Origin: Tillandsia leiboldiana
Taxonomy: Eukaryota > Streptophyta > Magnoliopsida > Poales > Bromeliaceae
Length of the DNA stretch: 64,000 bases
Direction of reading: 5' to 3'
Assembly: GCA_029204045.2 (NCBI GenBank)
Contig: CM055065.1
Coordinates: 7,132,297-7,196,296, forward strand
Shown: piece after piece, positions 1 to 11,744 of the stretch
Position numbering within the stretch: the stretch's first letter is position 1
Layout of the letters: every line of letters starts with the position of its first letter
Notes under the pieces: model-generated
Database searches by the model: none
Seen by the model: the letters and a program-made list of their open reading frames with translations, nothing else
Told to the model about the DNA's origin: nothing
Translations under genes and position numbers: made by a program

Positions 1-2929
1 CTCCAGAGCTGAGACGCAGAAAACCTCAAAAAACTCCAACAAAAGGCGGGGGGAAAGGAACAAACAGCCTGAGTAACACGCTCTAAAATCACTCCCAAGA
101 GCCAGCTCACCAAAGCGACCCGAATCACATCCACACAAACACCTGCACAGAAAAGGGCCCAACAAGCTGGGGTTCACACTCGGTCGCCCTCAACAACTTA
201 ACCACCTAAGTGGATTGCTCATCCGCAGCCTCTCAAAAAGGGATCCTCAGGGACTCAACTCAAACCCTGCACACAAGGATGGCCCCACACAGTGCCCTAT
301 GGAAACCGTCAAACTCGACTCCCAAGAGCTCTTCTGCTCCAGGCATCCGCCACCACAGTGGCTTGTCGGGTGATACTGGATGCTCACAAAATCCAATGGT
401 TGCTCTACAGCCACTACGGGAGGTATCACTATAACTCACAAATCCATCTCCCACCACTGACTAGGTTAGAATCGGCGCTGGTACCAATCTCATCACCCGG
501 TCATCAAGCTCTGCTGGCACTATCCGGTCCAAAAAATCCTCACCCCAACAATGACCGTCGATCTCGGCCAGTCTTAAATAGCATCCACTTTGGCCGAATT
601 TCCACCGCCGCCCTTCGGCTAGAAGAAGTAATCAGGAAGATATGCTCTCGAAGCTAAAACTTGCACCACACGACATGGCAAAAAGTTCTTCCCCACAGAC
701 CTTGTCACACCATATACAAATGCTGCACAGCTCTAAAACTCAGGGAGGGGGTAAAACCAAAATATTCTGGAGGATGCCGCTATCAAAACCGTTCAAGGCC
801 AACTGAGAAACACAGAATTCCTCAATCTAGAGGCAACAGGAATTAGTCAATCCATTGCTTCACTGTACTCGTAATGCCCCTACTGTGTCCTGAACCCATC
901 TAGACATGCCCTCAGCTGAAATTCCAAATTGGCGCAGGGCATCAAACAATAACTGCCGGAATATAGCTCCTTCAAAAGGTTCTAAATAATACCTGGACCT
1001 GCCTGGACTCCAATCCCAAAGGGCTCTCACCGTCGTGTATCAACGACGTGGCACTAGGTCAAACAGACCCTCTATCCAACAGATCCCTGCACCGGTGCGA
1101 TCAACTCTCCCAGCTCTTACCGATAATCCAAGTGGTGCTACTGAGGTTGGCGGCGTTTCCAGAACCACGTCAACCGCATCAAATCTTCCTAACAGGCGGC
1201 ATAATCATCAACTCGAGTGGACTCACACCCGGGATTTCGCAGCAATAGAAATATCCTTTGTCCCGGCGCCACCATAAGCTCTTCTCAACAGTCGCTAAAC
1301 CCTGTGTGCTCGAACAATCTCCCCATAACAAGCCTCCTTTGTCTGCCTCGCAAAAGTCACAATCAGCACCCTCTCTGCACTTAACCATCCAGTGGTGCCG
1401 TGCCAACCAATCCCAAGCACTGGGTCAAAACATCGAACTGCCCCCATATCAAAGGTTTGCTGGTATAACTCATGGTCTCAACGACACTGAACAAAACCCA
1501 CAAGCCTCCTCCACTTGCACAATGCCAACAGTAACCTGTACCTCAAGTGCATGTGGTAACGACTCTACCTCTAGCCCATGCAGAACGCAACATGTCCTAA
1601 CTCCGACTGCTGTGAAGAAATCGCACCTGCGACAACTCAATCCACTACCGTGGCGCCCTCCAACCGGGCGGCACAGATTCATCCGCTCGATGCAAGTGGT
1701 CGTCGCTCAGCCTGCCAAATATCTAGACCAATCACAAAGGGAGCCCGGACCTCTGTCTCTGCTCACGCTGAGGCAACAGATACGATCCTCCGCAGACAAC
1801 AAAACCACGCTACCGTTGCGCTACTCTGATATAGACACTGATACTGCCATCGGGGTCCGCCCGATCACCAACATCTCAGAAGTCCATCATGCAAACCGTC
1901 ATAAGACAAAACACCATTAATCCATGCAATTCCCTATACACTTATCCTTTCTAAGCTCACCCCTCAATCCCATATGATACAATCAAAATATGCAAGTTAT
2001 AAATCACAAAGGGTAGAATTCCCTTGGGTAAGCTTTGCATTAACCATCCACAAGGATATCCACCACCCAGGAAAGCAAGACGAAAATGCCTCTGCCTGCC
2101 GATCTGTCCTCCATCACCTAGCGCCAAGCGCCTCCCTCCAGAACTCGCCTCTAGCGGCAGATCCCCATCCAAGGAACTGCAGTGTCCAGCTCCAAACACA
2201 ATGCCTACTCCGACGAGGCATCCACAGTCCAAAACCCGAACATGAGGGACCGAAAAGAAACTAAAGAGTATCCTGGTGCAATCCACTCCCAATCTCACTT
2301 ATCCTATGTGCCTCGTCCCTCGAAACCTGGAGCACCAGTTCAACAACTGCATAAACTCTCTAGCACAGGGAGGCTCTCAATTGATCACTCCATCACCCCC
2401 AACCACGACTCTGCCTCCAAAGGCTCCAAGCTCAATCTTACGAGTCGGGGTGGTTCATCTGCCAAATCTGGCTCACTAAATCAAACATGCCCCACAGCTC
2501 CTCTGCTGTCAACCATCCACCCTACCTCAGTGCCTTGGCACTAAACATTGGCACGGAGGGGGCCACTTCGCTCTATTGGCACTACAAAAATCCCTGCCGC
2601 TGAGGGTACTACATCCTGGTGGTCTCAGAAGAAAAGTATAGTCGGGCTGCCCACTGCTCTGACAACTGCGTCACCAAACTAGCTGCTCACACTGCCGCTG
2701 ATATGTCTCTAAGAATCCTGTCATCTGGGTCCGGAGTTCTCTGACCTCAATCCGGGTATCCGGCCCAAAACCAAACGCTCAAGTTCAACTGCCATGACAG
2801 GATGCACAAGGGTCCCAAACCCAGCGTCGGGGAGACACCGCTCGCCACGACGAAACCACAATTCAGCACACAACAACGCTCGACCCCATCCAGCGAAAGT
2901 CTAGAGCATGTCACCCATTCCATAGCGTT

Positions 2930-2949
2930 ATGTTGTCTGCAGCCAACAT
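2930..2949 (-). promoter_or_regulatory. Leader palindrome (J copy)
   Basis: A 20-nt near-perfect palindrome (minus strand ATGTTGGCTGCAGACAACAT) lies between the primer binding site and the gag relic. Six-base outer arms ATGTTG/CAACAT flank a CTGCAG core. The same site occurs in the leaders at 21884-21903, 33307-33326, 41542-41561 and 50378-50397. A dimerisation or packaging signal is inferred from position only. Confidence 0.5.
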
Positions 2950-3109
2950 AACTACTTAGGAGAATAAGCATGCCAATCACTCGTCCCGTCCCTCGGGAGA
3001 GGTGTAAAACTCAATCAGGACTCTCGCTACAAATCACGACTCTCACGAAGTCATCCTAGGGTCTAACCACAAGCCTAGGGTTTCTAAGTCCACCATGACC
3101 TACAACCTA

Positions 3110-3122
3110 GGCTCTGATACCA
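3110..3122 (-). other. Primer binding site of element J
   Basis: The minus strand reads TGGTATCAGAGCC, complementary to the 3' end of plant initiator methionine tRNA. It starts 7 nt inside the LTR edge at 3130, which fixes the orientation and the LTR/interior boundary. Confidence 0.9.
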
Positions 3123-4591
3123 CCTAATCTGTCACGCCCCGGGGTCGAAACTGCGACCCGGGCTCGCCAACAGATCCGCCACCTATGCCAAACCCGCATA
3201 GGCGAAGCGTCCTACCTGCAAAAAGAACTACAGCTAACAGATATCAGAGCTAAAAGATAAAACTGCTGTAGAATAAAATCAACCACTGTACAACTGAAGA
3301 TAAAACAACAAGGTCCATCTCCCAAAAATGATAATCATACATTAACCTCGAGTACAAAACTCATAGCTCAACAGGGAGATATCTCAAATAAAACATCAGT
3401 GTACAAGCTCTCAATACATCATATCCTCACTACATCAGTCTCTCAAAAGAGGAAATAAATACCAATCTACCGACTATACTGAAGATCTCCTCCAAAGGGG
3501 GTACCGCTACTCTCCAAAGATGGGTCTGGATCTAGCTCGCTACTCCCTCACCACGCACAGCAACCACAGACGGCAACACCCGCCAAGACTCTGCAAAACA
3601 AAGAGGAAAAAGGACAAAAGGGGGAAAACCCCCAACGGGCGTGAGAACTACGCAATAAGGGAGTTCTCAGTGGGTATCGCCACAAGGCCCGACGATCTGC
3701 CCACCAAGACTACTAGAGGCAAAAGATAACCGATGCAGTAAACTGAAAGAAGAAGCTGAAAAACACTCTACAGCTACCATGCCTCTATCCAAATGCTCAA
3801 ATGGGGAAACTCTGATGAAGATATGCAACACTCGCACACGAGGTGCTCAATTGACCCAATCGAGCTGACTGCCACATCGGGTCCAGTCAAACCTGCGCCC
3901 ACCTACAACCACCTCCCGCTGACGGGCAGGAATTACGTAGGACGTCCAAACGGACTAACTCGCTATCGAGTAGTGGCTCATGCAGGCTATAGTCAAATCC
4001 ATGCTCTCTCTCTCAGAACGGATAGACTCAAGATGCTCAACCTCTCACACAATGGTCAAAGAACTCACAACGACCACGGGACCACCGTCAAACCCCGAAC
4101 GGTTCCCAACAATACTAGCACTGGTCTAACACAGCTACTAGACTCCCACTCGGTCCCCCAGGCACGAGTGTAACAAAAAGTATCTGCCTGAATAAACCCA
4201 ATCGATAGACCAGTAATCACTGGTACTGCATGCTCTGCTGGTACAGTCGCATCCCAAGGTAAGTAACAGATCGGCATCGAACCGTCCGATCGCACACAAA
4301 AGTAAGTAACAGACTGGCCTCGATCCGTCCAGTCGCACACTCCGGAGTGGCACTCGAGGGGAGCGACCCACACGAGTAAAGTAACTCTGTCATCAGTATC
4401 ACCAGTATCAAGTATCACGGTATCGAGTATCTCTGAAACCACTGTCTCATAATAGCAGGACTGGATCAAGACTATGATCAAAGTGGGAAACTCCGTCCAC
4501 TAACAAAACCCCGATCTGATGCAATAGTACTCAAAAAGTGGGAAACACCATCCACTAGAACAAATCTGATACCCAATCTGATGCAATAGTC

Positions 4592-4861
4592 AACATCCGG
4601 TCAACCGCCCAAAGTCCGCGGTCACCGCAATAACCCACAACCCACAATTGGGTAAATTAATCAAGATCCGGTCAACCGCCTACTGTCCGCGGTTGCCGCA
4701 ATAACCCACAATCCACAATTGGGTAAATTAATCAAGATCCGGTCAACCGCCTACTGTCCGCGGTTGCCGCAATAACCCACAATCCACAATTGGATAAATT
4801 AATCAAGATCCGGTCAACCGCCTACTGTCCGCGGTTGCCGCAATAACCCACAATCCAACAT
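4592..4861. repeat. 71-bp tandem repeat, about 3.8 copies
   Basis: Units begin at 4592, 4663, 4734 and 4805, each with the words CCGGTCAACCGCC and CCGCAATAACCCACAA. The first unit is the most diverged and the other three are nearly identical. LTRs A, C and D have a single copy at the matching place (about 20225-20300 in A), so the amplification is specific to J. Confidence 0.9.
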
Positions 4862-6355
4862 CAAGCACACCCTGTCTCTGACCCTAAGGTCCCAGCTACA
4901 CTATCCCAAACCTCTGCTCGAACCCGAGCAACATGACTCAAAAGTCTAAATGAAAAGGAGAAAGAAAGCAATCATGGTTTCTCCTAAGTCAAATTCCAAT
5001 ATGTAGTGCAGCAGTAAAAGATGGCCTAACTATATGTCCATACACATATGTCCATACAAGCATGCATTTGTCCTCAAGAAGAATAAAGAAAATAAACCTC
5101 ATGCCAAAATTATCAATGACCATACCTGTCCATAATTCTCAATCCATAATGGCTCCTCAGAGTAGAACCTGCACATAACTGCATAATCCTATCCCAATGC
5201 ATAAACCATCCTCATAAAAGGTTATGTGCTAATATGGCATGATAATTAATCATATAGGGTATCCTTGCCTTAGATAAGCTTTCACTAATCATCAACATGA
5301 CTATTTGATTAATACCATTGTCATACTGTGAATAATTCACTTGCAATTTTCATAAAATCCTCATTGTTAAACTTACCGATCAATCCCAGCTATTGTACCA
5401 TTCACCTGCATGCAATGCTAACATATGAAAATTTAGAGAACCGTCCACCGGTTCCGGGAATAAGGCACCCACCTGAAAAGCTGACTGTCCAAAGCCCAAC
5501 AGCTGAAAACACCAAATAACTCTAATCCCTTGCTCCAATAAGTTCAGCACACCCGTAACACTCCTGGCACAATACAAAGTCCACTAATTACACTAGGCTC
5601 CCAAATATAGCACTTAAAACCACATACAACCTCGAATTCTGAACTGTTAAATTATCACCTGCAGATAGTGCACAGAAAATTCCAATAAAAATATCACAGC
5701 AATCCTTGCATCGATAGCTTCGAAACGGTACCTTGCACGCCCAAATCGGAGTTCGGTAAGTCAAGATAAAAATTCGGCAAGGGGGTACACTCATACAAAA
5801 TCTGTATTAAAACTGTACACTGTTCACTGAGAAAACAGTAATTTTCACCTCTGATGAAATCTCAGAAAAATCCAAGAAAAATACGAGCGCGTTCCTTGCG
5901 ATCTGTAGATGAAAAAGTTGTACAAGCTCGTTTCCGGCTGACGCTTGTGCGCAAAGATATGGCCAAAACACCTCGATGCTGTCCCACAAAGCCAAGCAGA
6001 AAAAGGGTCACAGTGTTGCCTCGGGATCCGTGCCAAAAACTCGCAAAGGGAAAGCGCGATCAATACGAAAGATGAAGCCCTACCTCTTAGGAGTCTGTCG
6101 GCGCAAGAATCACAGAAAAAGGAGCTCGGGGTAGCCCAGGGGAGCCAAAACACTGTCGCTGCGCCGAAGAAGAACACTAGAAAGCAACATCGCGCCGCAC
6201 CGTAAAATGGGGAACCTCGGGATTCGTGCCCCCAAAAATCCCAAAACTCTGCAGGAAGATCAAGCACTCAGAGATGAAAAACTTAGCTTAAGGGAGCTCG
6301 GGCAGAGGAGGTGTGGTTTGGGAGAAAAAGCCCCAAAACAGAGGCTCGGGCTGCC

Positions 6356-6816
6356 TTTAAATAGGCTGAGGAAAACAATTGGGATAATTCCCAATAAGTC
6401 CGGATTTTCGGGCGCCCGGAAATTTCCGGGCGCGCACAGTGCGGCCCGGCCCACCACTTTCGGGCGCGCACAGTGCGGCCCGGTCCACCACACAGTCCAG
6501 TCCACTACTCCCCCGGCCCCCACTGCACCCGGTGCACCTGCGCCCGCGAATGGCGACGCGACACGTGGCCCGGCAACCCGTGCACCACGCACGTCGCGCC
6601 GTGGACCGCGCACGTCGCGGCTGACCCGGGCCGTACGGCCACCTGCCCCGCCGTACGGCCACCTGCCCCGGTCACCCACTCCACCGGTTGCGTGGGCCGG
6701 GAGCACAACACCGAACCAATCACCTCACGCCACGTGTCCACCCGGTCTACCGTGCACCCGGGCCCAATTTCAGTGGACCGCGCCTGCTGAACCGGCCAAC
6801 CGGAGAGCGCCACGTG
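6356..6816 (-). promoter_or_regulatory. LTR promoter of J: TATA-like box and G-boxes
   Basis: A TATA-like TATTTAAA (minus, 6356-6363) is preceded upstream (to the right) by two copies of a CGGGCGCGCACAGTGCGGCC block (about 6418-6482) and by CACGTG at 6562-6567, 6731-6736 and 6811-6816. The same order occurs in LTRs L1 and A. CACGTG is the core G-box/ABRE site bound by plant bZIP and bHLH factors; use here is inferred. Confidence 0.5.
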
Positions 6817-7358
6817 GCCCGCCCCCGGTGCACGACCTCCGCGGTGGACCGCGCGCCTGCCCGCGCGCTCAGCCGCCTGCCCGCGCCCTCAGCCGCCTGC
6901 CCGCGGCCACCAAACGCCTGCCCGAGGCTGCGCCGCCGCCCGCCGACGCTGCCCGCCGCCGCCGGCCGCCGCCGGCGATCGCCGGAAATACTGTTCCGGC
7001 ATGAACAGTACCCGCAAGCTCAAAAACAGAAAGTAATTAGCCCATCTTGACCGTTTTCGCGCGCTGATTCCAAATCCGGCGTCCATTTTGCCAAATTCCA
7101 ATCCTATAATTTGCCGGAGGCTCCCGGAAAGGCATTTTTAATCCGAATTCCGCGCCGAGCCTAAATTTGATATCCACTCCTCGCGTAAACTGTTCTAAAC
7201 ATCCGATGGGGTCCCCCGATTACCTACGAGATCCATTTTAAGCCCCGAGTCCATCTCTTGTGTCCAAACTGGCGCGCGAACACCGCCGACATGCCACGTA
7301 GGCTTACAGAAGCTGCTGGTCACACTGTAGAAGCCCTGCAAAGATCCGGGTCACCACA

Positions 7359-7847
7359 TAAGTAACAACAGATTATAAACTAATAAAAAAAAAATGTAGC
7401 CACAATCGTACGAATTACATTACCTCGGATTCAAAAGAGGCACAAACCAAAAATTTATCTTCTTCAATTAATTGGATTTCATCCAAACAACCCATAAAAT
7501 TCCAAATCAATGACAAGTCATGCTGATGCAGTGGTGTCGTACTGTAAGGTCACACATAAACAAAATCAATGCCTAATGGCGTCTTTTTCAAAATTGGGAA
7601 ACTAAGAAATTACGAGATACAAATTTTTTTAAAAAAATTGATGGTTAAAATAGAAAAATAAAGCGTATCAAGAACAACAAGATTGTTATGAACAAATCGT
7701 ACGACGTGGTAATATTTCAGAAAAAACTTGACATATATAATTAGATCCGAAGCCCAAAATCGGTTTTAAAAAATAAATTCATCATTATTCAATTCAATTT
7801 AATAAAGCATACAATATTAAATTTACCTAACCGGCTCTGATACCAAT
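7359..7847 (-). mobile_element. Leader relic of an older LTR element
   Basis: Minus-strand sequence directly downstream of the LTR at 7848-8245, starting with a primer binding site at 7833-7845 (TGGTATCAGAGCC on the minus strand). It is cut off at 7359, exactly at the end of LTR J, so J appears to have inserted into it. No coding frame is recognisable. Superfamily cannot be decided from this piece. Confidence 0.55.
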
Positions 7848-8245
7848 TGATTGAATTTATATGGTATAAAATAAAACCGAATACATACCAATATTGAGGA
7901 TCACTAATAAAACTATAAAATAACTTATAAAGCGCCATAGAAAAGGAATTTTTGATTAAACAGCGGAAGTAAGGAATTTTCTCAGACACTCTCATGTATA
8001 GTGTGAATTTAATGAATAATTTTAGCAGAATGCACATGAGTAGGTGGCAGGACCAGTACCTTTTATATAAATTTCAGATCAACTTTCCATCCAAGTCTGA
8101 TTAGGATTCTATTTAATTTAAATAGATGGGAAAGAGATAAGATATACCATATCAAGTAATTCTATATCTTTTAAGATTTACCTTATTTATAGTAAATCCA
8201 AATTTAAATATAATTAATTAGGACACATATATAAAAATCCTAACA
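7848..8245 (-). mobile_element. Small LTR, 398 bp, minus strand
   Basis: In minus orientation it runs from TGTTAGGATTTTTATATATG (8245) to AATTCAATCA (7848), two bases short of the primer binding site at 7833-7845. A TATATAAAAGG promoter-like stretch sits near 8062-8072. The TG...CA ends, site position and length fit a copia-size LTR. No partner LTR was found, so either the other half has been lost or this is a truncated insertion. Confidence 0.6.
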
Positions 8246-8403
8246 CGATAAACATGCGGTATCAATTACTTTACATATTAGACATAAAGTTCGGCTACTA
8301 TATTATCAATAATATCAAGTATTTAGTGCTATCGAATTTTTTATTGTTAAATTTATTCAATTAATCACCTACTAAACCCTAATTAAAAAATTATTATTAT
8401 TCT

Positions 8404-8435
<32 letters not shown>

Positions 8436-10437
8436 CGTACAAAATGACTTATGCTATTAATTGTATAATAGTTAGGTAGATTCTAAGACACAACCTGCAG
8501 CGTGTAATTAATGAGCCAGCTGAAAATATAAAACGTGTGGACCAAGACCTCCGTCGGCAAACTGCAAGAGGTGTCAAACCAGCTCTAATACCATAGAAGA
8601 GTTCGGATATTTGAAATATTATTATATATGTAAGTTTACTAATATATTAATAGCTCATAAATAATTCTCTATGCGCAATTCAAAGCATTTTATTTTAGGA
8701 GCATTACTTAGGACCAGTATCCATGGCATGTGATAACATTCATCTTCGCATCTGCATGCCTCCCGAAGGGGCCGGCATAAGTACGCCGAGCTTTATTTTG
8801 TCTTCTCGGAGTTAAGGGGCTGGTCATTAAATACCTGAATATGTTGGTACGAAGAGAGAAGAAGTTTAATTAATGCAGCAGTAGTACGCGCAATCAACGA
8901 CTTACAAGGCGAATTTAATATGCCATTATACAGATGCACCTGCTGGGCCTAGCTGCTCAGAAGCAATTTCTGCCTAATTAATTTTGAATTATAAAATTAA
9001 TTTTAGTTACAAATTATAAAATATTTTAATGAGTTTAGATAAAAATTAAAATTTTAAAAATAATTTTGTAAAACTGTTTGGTAATTTTTTTTTTACTGTT
9101 ATAAATAATAATTTTTTTTTTGCTAAATTTTATTTTAAAATAACTAAGAATTTGAATTTGAATTTAAAATTTAAAATTTAAAATAAGTACTAAAATTTTA
9201 AATCTAATCTTTGAATTTAGCATATAAATTTTAAATTTTAAATTTGATATCTAGAATTTAAAATTTAAAATTTAAAATTTAAAATTTAAAATTTGATATT
9301 TAGAATTTAAAATTTTAGTCTAAAATCAGAATCATATTTCAAAAAGTAGATTTTAACTACTTCTGATTTTAAAATTCTAAAATTAGAAAACTGATTTTAA
9401 AAATTAAAATTAAATTAAAAAAAAAAAAAAAACCAAATACTCATTTGGGAGAAAAATTGTTTTTGATTCTAAAATTATTTCTCAAAATCTAGACCAAACA
9501 CCAATATAAACATACTGCTCATTGATCAACTGCCGCATGCTATTTAAGTTTAAAAAAAAAAAAAAAATTTCTTGCACTCCTAAGTTGTTCCAAGATAACA
9601 TGCCACTTATGTTTGTATTACTTTTGTACAGATCCTCGGAAGCAGAGACGCCGTAATGTAAGCTCCGTCTGACTAGAGGTTGCAAATGCCAAATGTGTCT
9701 AAGCAAGCATTTCTTTTGCACTATTTTCTTTTTCCTTTTCTCAGAATAAGCAAATTGCAAATATTGAATTAATCCTAGAATGCAAAGCAATGTATCTTCT
9801 CTATGTTTTTTTTTACTTGTTTTCTAGGCTATGTAAAACACTAGTTTATGTCTGTAAGCAGCAATGAAAAACAGGCCGGGCAGCCCACGACACGACTGTA
9901 GGCTGGGCTGAAACATGGCGCGGATACTATAGTAATCCTGCCGGCCCTACCTGGGCCGCTATTTCGAGCTGTGTTGAGCTGCTCCCCTTAGGCCTGTCAG
10001 CCAGGCATGGACATTCCCGAAGCAGACCTGGGCAATGCCAGGCCGAGGGTCGGCCTGCGGCCTAGCATGGCATGGCTTATATGGATAGCCCTTCTCCCAC
10101 CAATGCTCTATTGGGAATCTAATTCTCGACCTCCTGGTATCAGATATTGTGGTTCCGCAATCTACTCTGCCGACGGTTGTTGATCCGGTGCTTACCGACA
10201 TCTCTTCTACAATAGAATAATTTCAATCCGAACATTTTTCTAAATTTCTCTTATCCTTCTTTCGTTTTCTATAAGCACAAAAAATAATCTCTCTTTTCTC
10301 TCTCATATGCACCCGTACATAAGGTGCATGCAACCCGGCCTTGGCTTCCTCACATATAAGGACACCACTAGTAGCTACACATCTTGGGCCGTACACGCAA
10401 GTTCTTCAAGGCTTTAGCCGTACTTTCCACGTGGGCT
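8246..10437. other. AT-rich intergenic DNA, no gene recognised
   Basis: Simple sequence dominates: an (AT)n run at 8408-8435 and TTTAAAA/GAATTT repeats at about 9149-9318, with long A or T runs near 9080-9115, 9415-9432 and 9550-9566. A PBS-like word with one mismatch is at about 8585-8595. The stretch 9870-10090 is richer in GC, with repeated gggcc/ggcct words. A minus-strand open frame of 102 codons at 9482-9790 is low in complexity and matches nothing I know. I see no exon structure or RNA gene. Confidence 0.5.
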
Positions 10438-10456
10438 TAGGGGTGCAAACGGGCCG

Positions 10457-10779
10457 AACATGAGCGAGCTGGGCCTTGCTCGAATTCGGTTCAAATTAGA
10501 TTCGAACTAAATTTGAGCTGGCTCAAATTAATTTCAAGCCAGAATAAGATATGTTGGACCTTACTCGAATTTGAGATGAACATGAGCGAGCAGGACCTTG
10601 CTCGAATTTGGCTCAAATTAGATTCGAACTAAATTTTAGCTGGCTCAAATTAATTTCAAGCCAGGACATGTTGGACCTTGCTCGAATTTGAGCTAAACAT
10701 GAGCGGGACCTTATTCGAATTTGGCTCAAATTAGATTCGAACTAAATTTTCAAGCCAGAATAAGATATGTTGGAGTTCG
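10457..10779. repeat. 117-122-bp tandem repeat, about 2.7 copies
   Basis: Units begin with AACATGAGCG at 10457, 10579 and 10696 and share AAATTAGATTCGAACTAAAT. The third unit lacks an internal block. Copies differ by small substitutions and deletions. Confidence 0.85.
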
Positions 10780-11059
10780 GCTTGAAATTTAATTCGAGCC
10801 ACTCGTAGTAGGTTTTTCTATTTTTTATTTTTTTATATAATGTCAAGCTAATTTGGCTCGGAATTGTTCAATTCCAAGTCAGCTCATTTATGGCTCAAAA
10901 TTTTTTCTTCTTTATTATTATTATTATTTTTAATTTAAAAGTATCTATAAATATTTGCTATATAGAGAATGCATAAGCATGAGATGTATTTCAATTAAAT
11001 ATTTAATAAAAATATTTATAATTGTATATTATTACTAATATTAATATTTTATATTTTTA

Positions 11060-11062
<3 letters not shown>

Positions 11063-11121
<59 letters not shown>
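11063..11121. repeat. (TA)n microsatellite
   Basis: About 29 uninterrupted TA dinucleotides in an AT-rich surrounding. Confidence 0.95.
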
Positions 11122-11124
<3 letters not shown>

Positions 11125-11304
11125 AACTATTTCGAGCATAACACTAATGAGCAGGGGACTATTCGTGCTCGATTTGAAATTATTTTTGAATAAAAAAATT
11201 TAGCTTATTTTATATTAGAAATTAATTTCGAACAAGCTATTTTTGAACCTATTTTGAATTGAACACGAATTGACTTGCGAGCATGAGCTAAATGTGCATC
11301 CCTA

Positions 11305-11744
11305 CTTAGGCTTATTCACATTATAATACTTATATAATGCATCCACTAGGATGTACCCAATTTTAGTATAAATTAGTAATTATACTCTAATTAATATTTA
11401 AATTCAAACTAATTTATCTCCAACAGATTTAAATATTAATGTTAGTACAATTAGGATTCAATTACAAATCTAATCAAATCCTAACAATCTCTACTTTTGT
11501 TTAATTTGTAATCTTCAACTACCACGTTGAGCTTACGATTCAAACTTTCACATTGAGCTTGTCTCCTCCACTTGATGTCACCGCATCCGCCACTCTATCT
11601 TGGGCGACTGTACATCCGCGAACTTTTGAAACCCAAATTGCTTTCTCTTCCGTTTTGACTGTACTTTTGTTCAGAATGTACAAGTTTTCATGCTTGTTTT
11701 TCTGCACACGACCTGATCTCATTTTCAGATCCTCATACCTCCAT
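11305..11744. other. Unassigned intergenic stretch before the gypsy pol relic
   Basis: AT-rich to 11520, then mixed composition. Short frames on both strands (71 codons plus, 60 codons minus) overlap here, neither with recognisable motifs. The homology to gypsy pol begins abruptly near 11745, so K is truncated at its 5' side and its gag and protease are missing. Confidence 0.5.

Larger units (their letters stand above)
1..3129 (-). pseudogene. Decayed gag-pol internal region of LTR element J
   Basis: On the minus strand this is the interior of a Ty3/gypsy-type element whose 5' LTR is 3130-7358. Going inward from the LTR there is a primer binding site (3110-3122), a leader, a gag relic around 2080-2780 and a pre-RT/RT relic around 1030-1500. 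It lines up throughout with the interior of element E/F (30395-33506) and with the plus-strand interior 21705-25214. Every frame has stops and frameshifts, and no frame holds a full domain. The shortened layout is shared by diverged copies, so the interior was probably already defective when the family spread. The left window edge cuts it before the polypurine tract. Open frames of 60-220 codons in either direction here look like chance. Confidence 0.75.
3130..7358 (-). mobile_element. 5' LTR of element J, 4229 bp
   Basis: In minus orientation this LTR begins TGTGGTGACC at 7358 and ends GGGGCGTGACA at 3130, next to the primer binding site. At 4.2 kb it is very long for an LTR. Features from left to right are U5 hairpins near the end, a splice-acceptor-like tract at about 3591, a 71-bp tandem repeat (4592-4861), a TATA-like TATTTAAA (6356-6363) and a GC-rich U3 with three CACGTG boxes (6562-6816). 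It is related to but clearly diverged from LTRs A, D and L1. The 5 bp to its right (7359-7363, taagt) should be one half of a target duplication; the other half is outside the window. Long open frames in the GC-rich part occur on both strands and are not genes. Confidence 0.85.
10438..11304. mobile_element. Possible non-autonomous TIR element
   Basis: The left end reads TAGGGGTGCAAAC and the reverse complement of the right end reads TAGGGATGCACAT, an imperfect terminal inverted repeat. Inside are words such as GAGCTGGCTCAAATTAATTT and GAACATGAGCGAGC in both orientations, tandem units (10457-10779) and a TA microsatellite (11063-11121). This composition is common in plant hAT-like non-autonomous elements. 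No clean 8-bp target duplication was found: gggctta on the left and aggctta on the right are similar but not flush with the ends. Identity is tentative. Confidence 0.35.

Noticed and set aside
1258..1920. 220-codon plus-strand frame in J interior
   Set aside because: It is antisense to the decayed pol relic, has no recognisable domain and is not kept in E/F or int1.
4592..4861. CRISPR-like array
   Set aside because: Units are directly adjacent 71-bp tandem copies with no unique spacers, and the sequence is plant nuclear DNA.
8585..8595. Second primer-site-like word (TATGGTATTAGAGC on the minus strand)
   Set aside because: One mismatch and no LTR end or partner could be defined next to it.
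9482..9790. 102-codon minus-strand frame in AT-rich DNA
   Set aside because: Low complexity including an F/K run from a poly-A tract, no promoter or splice pattern, no similarity that I recognise.
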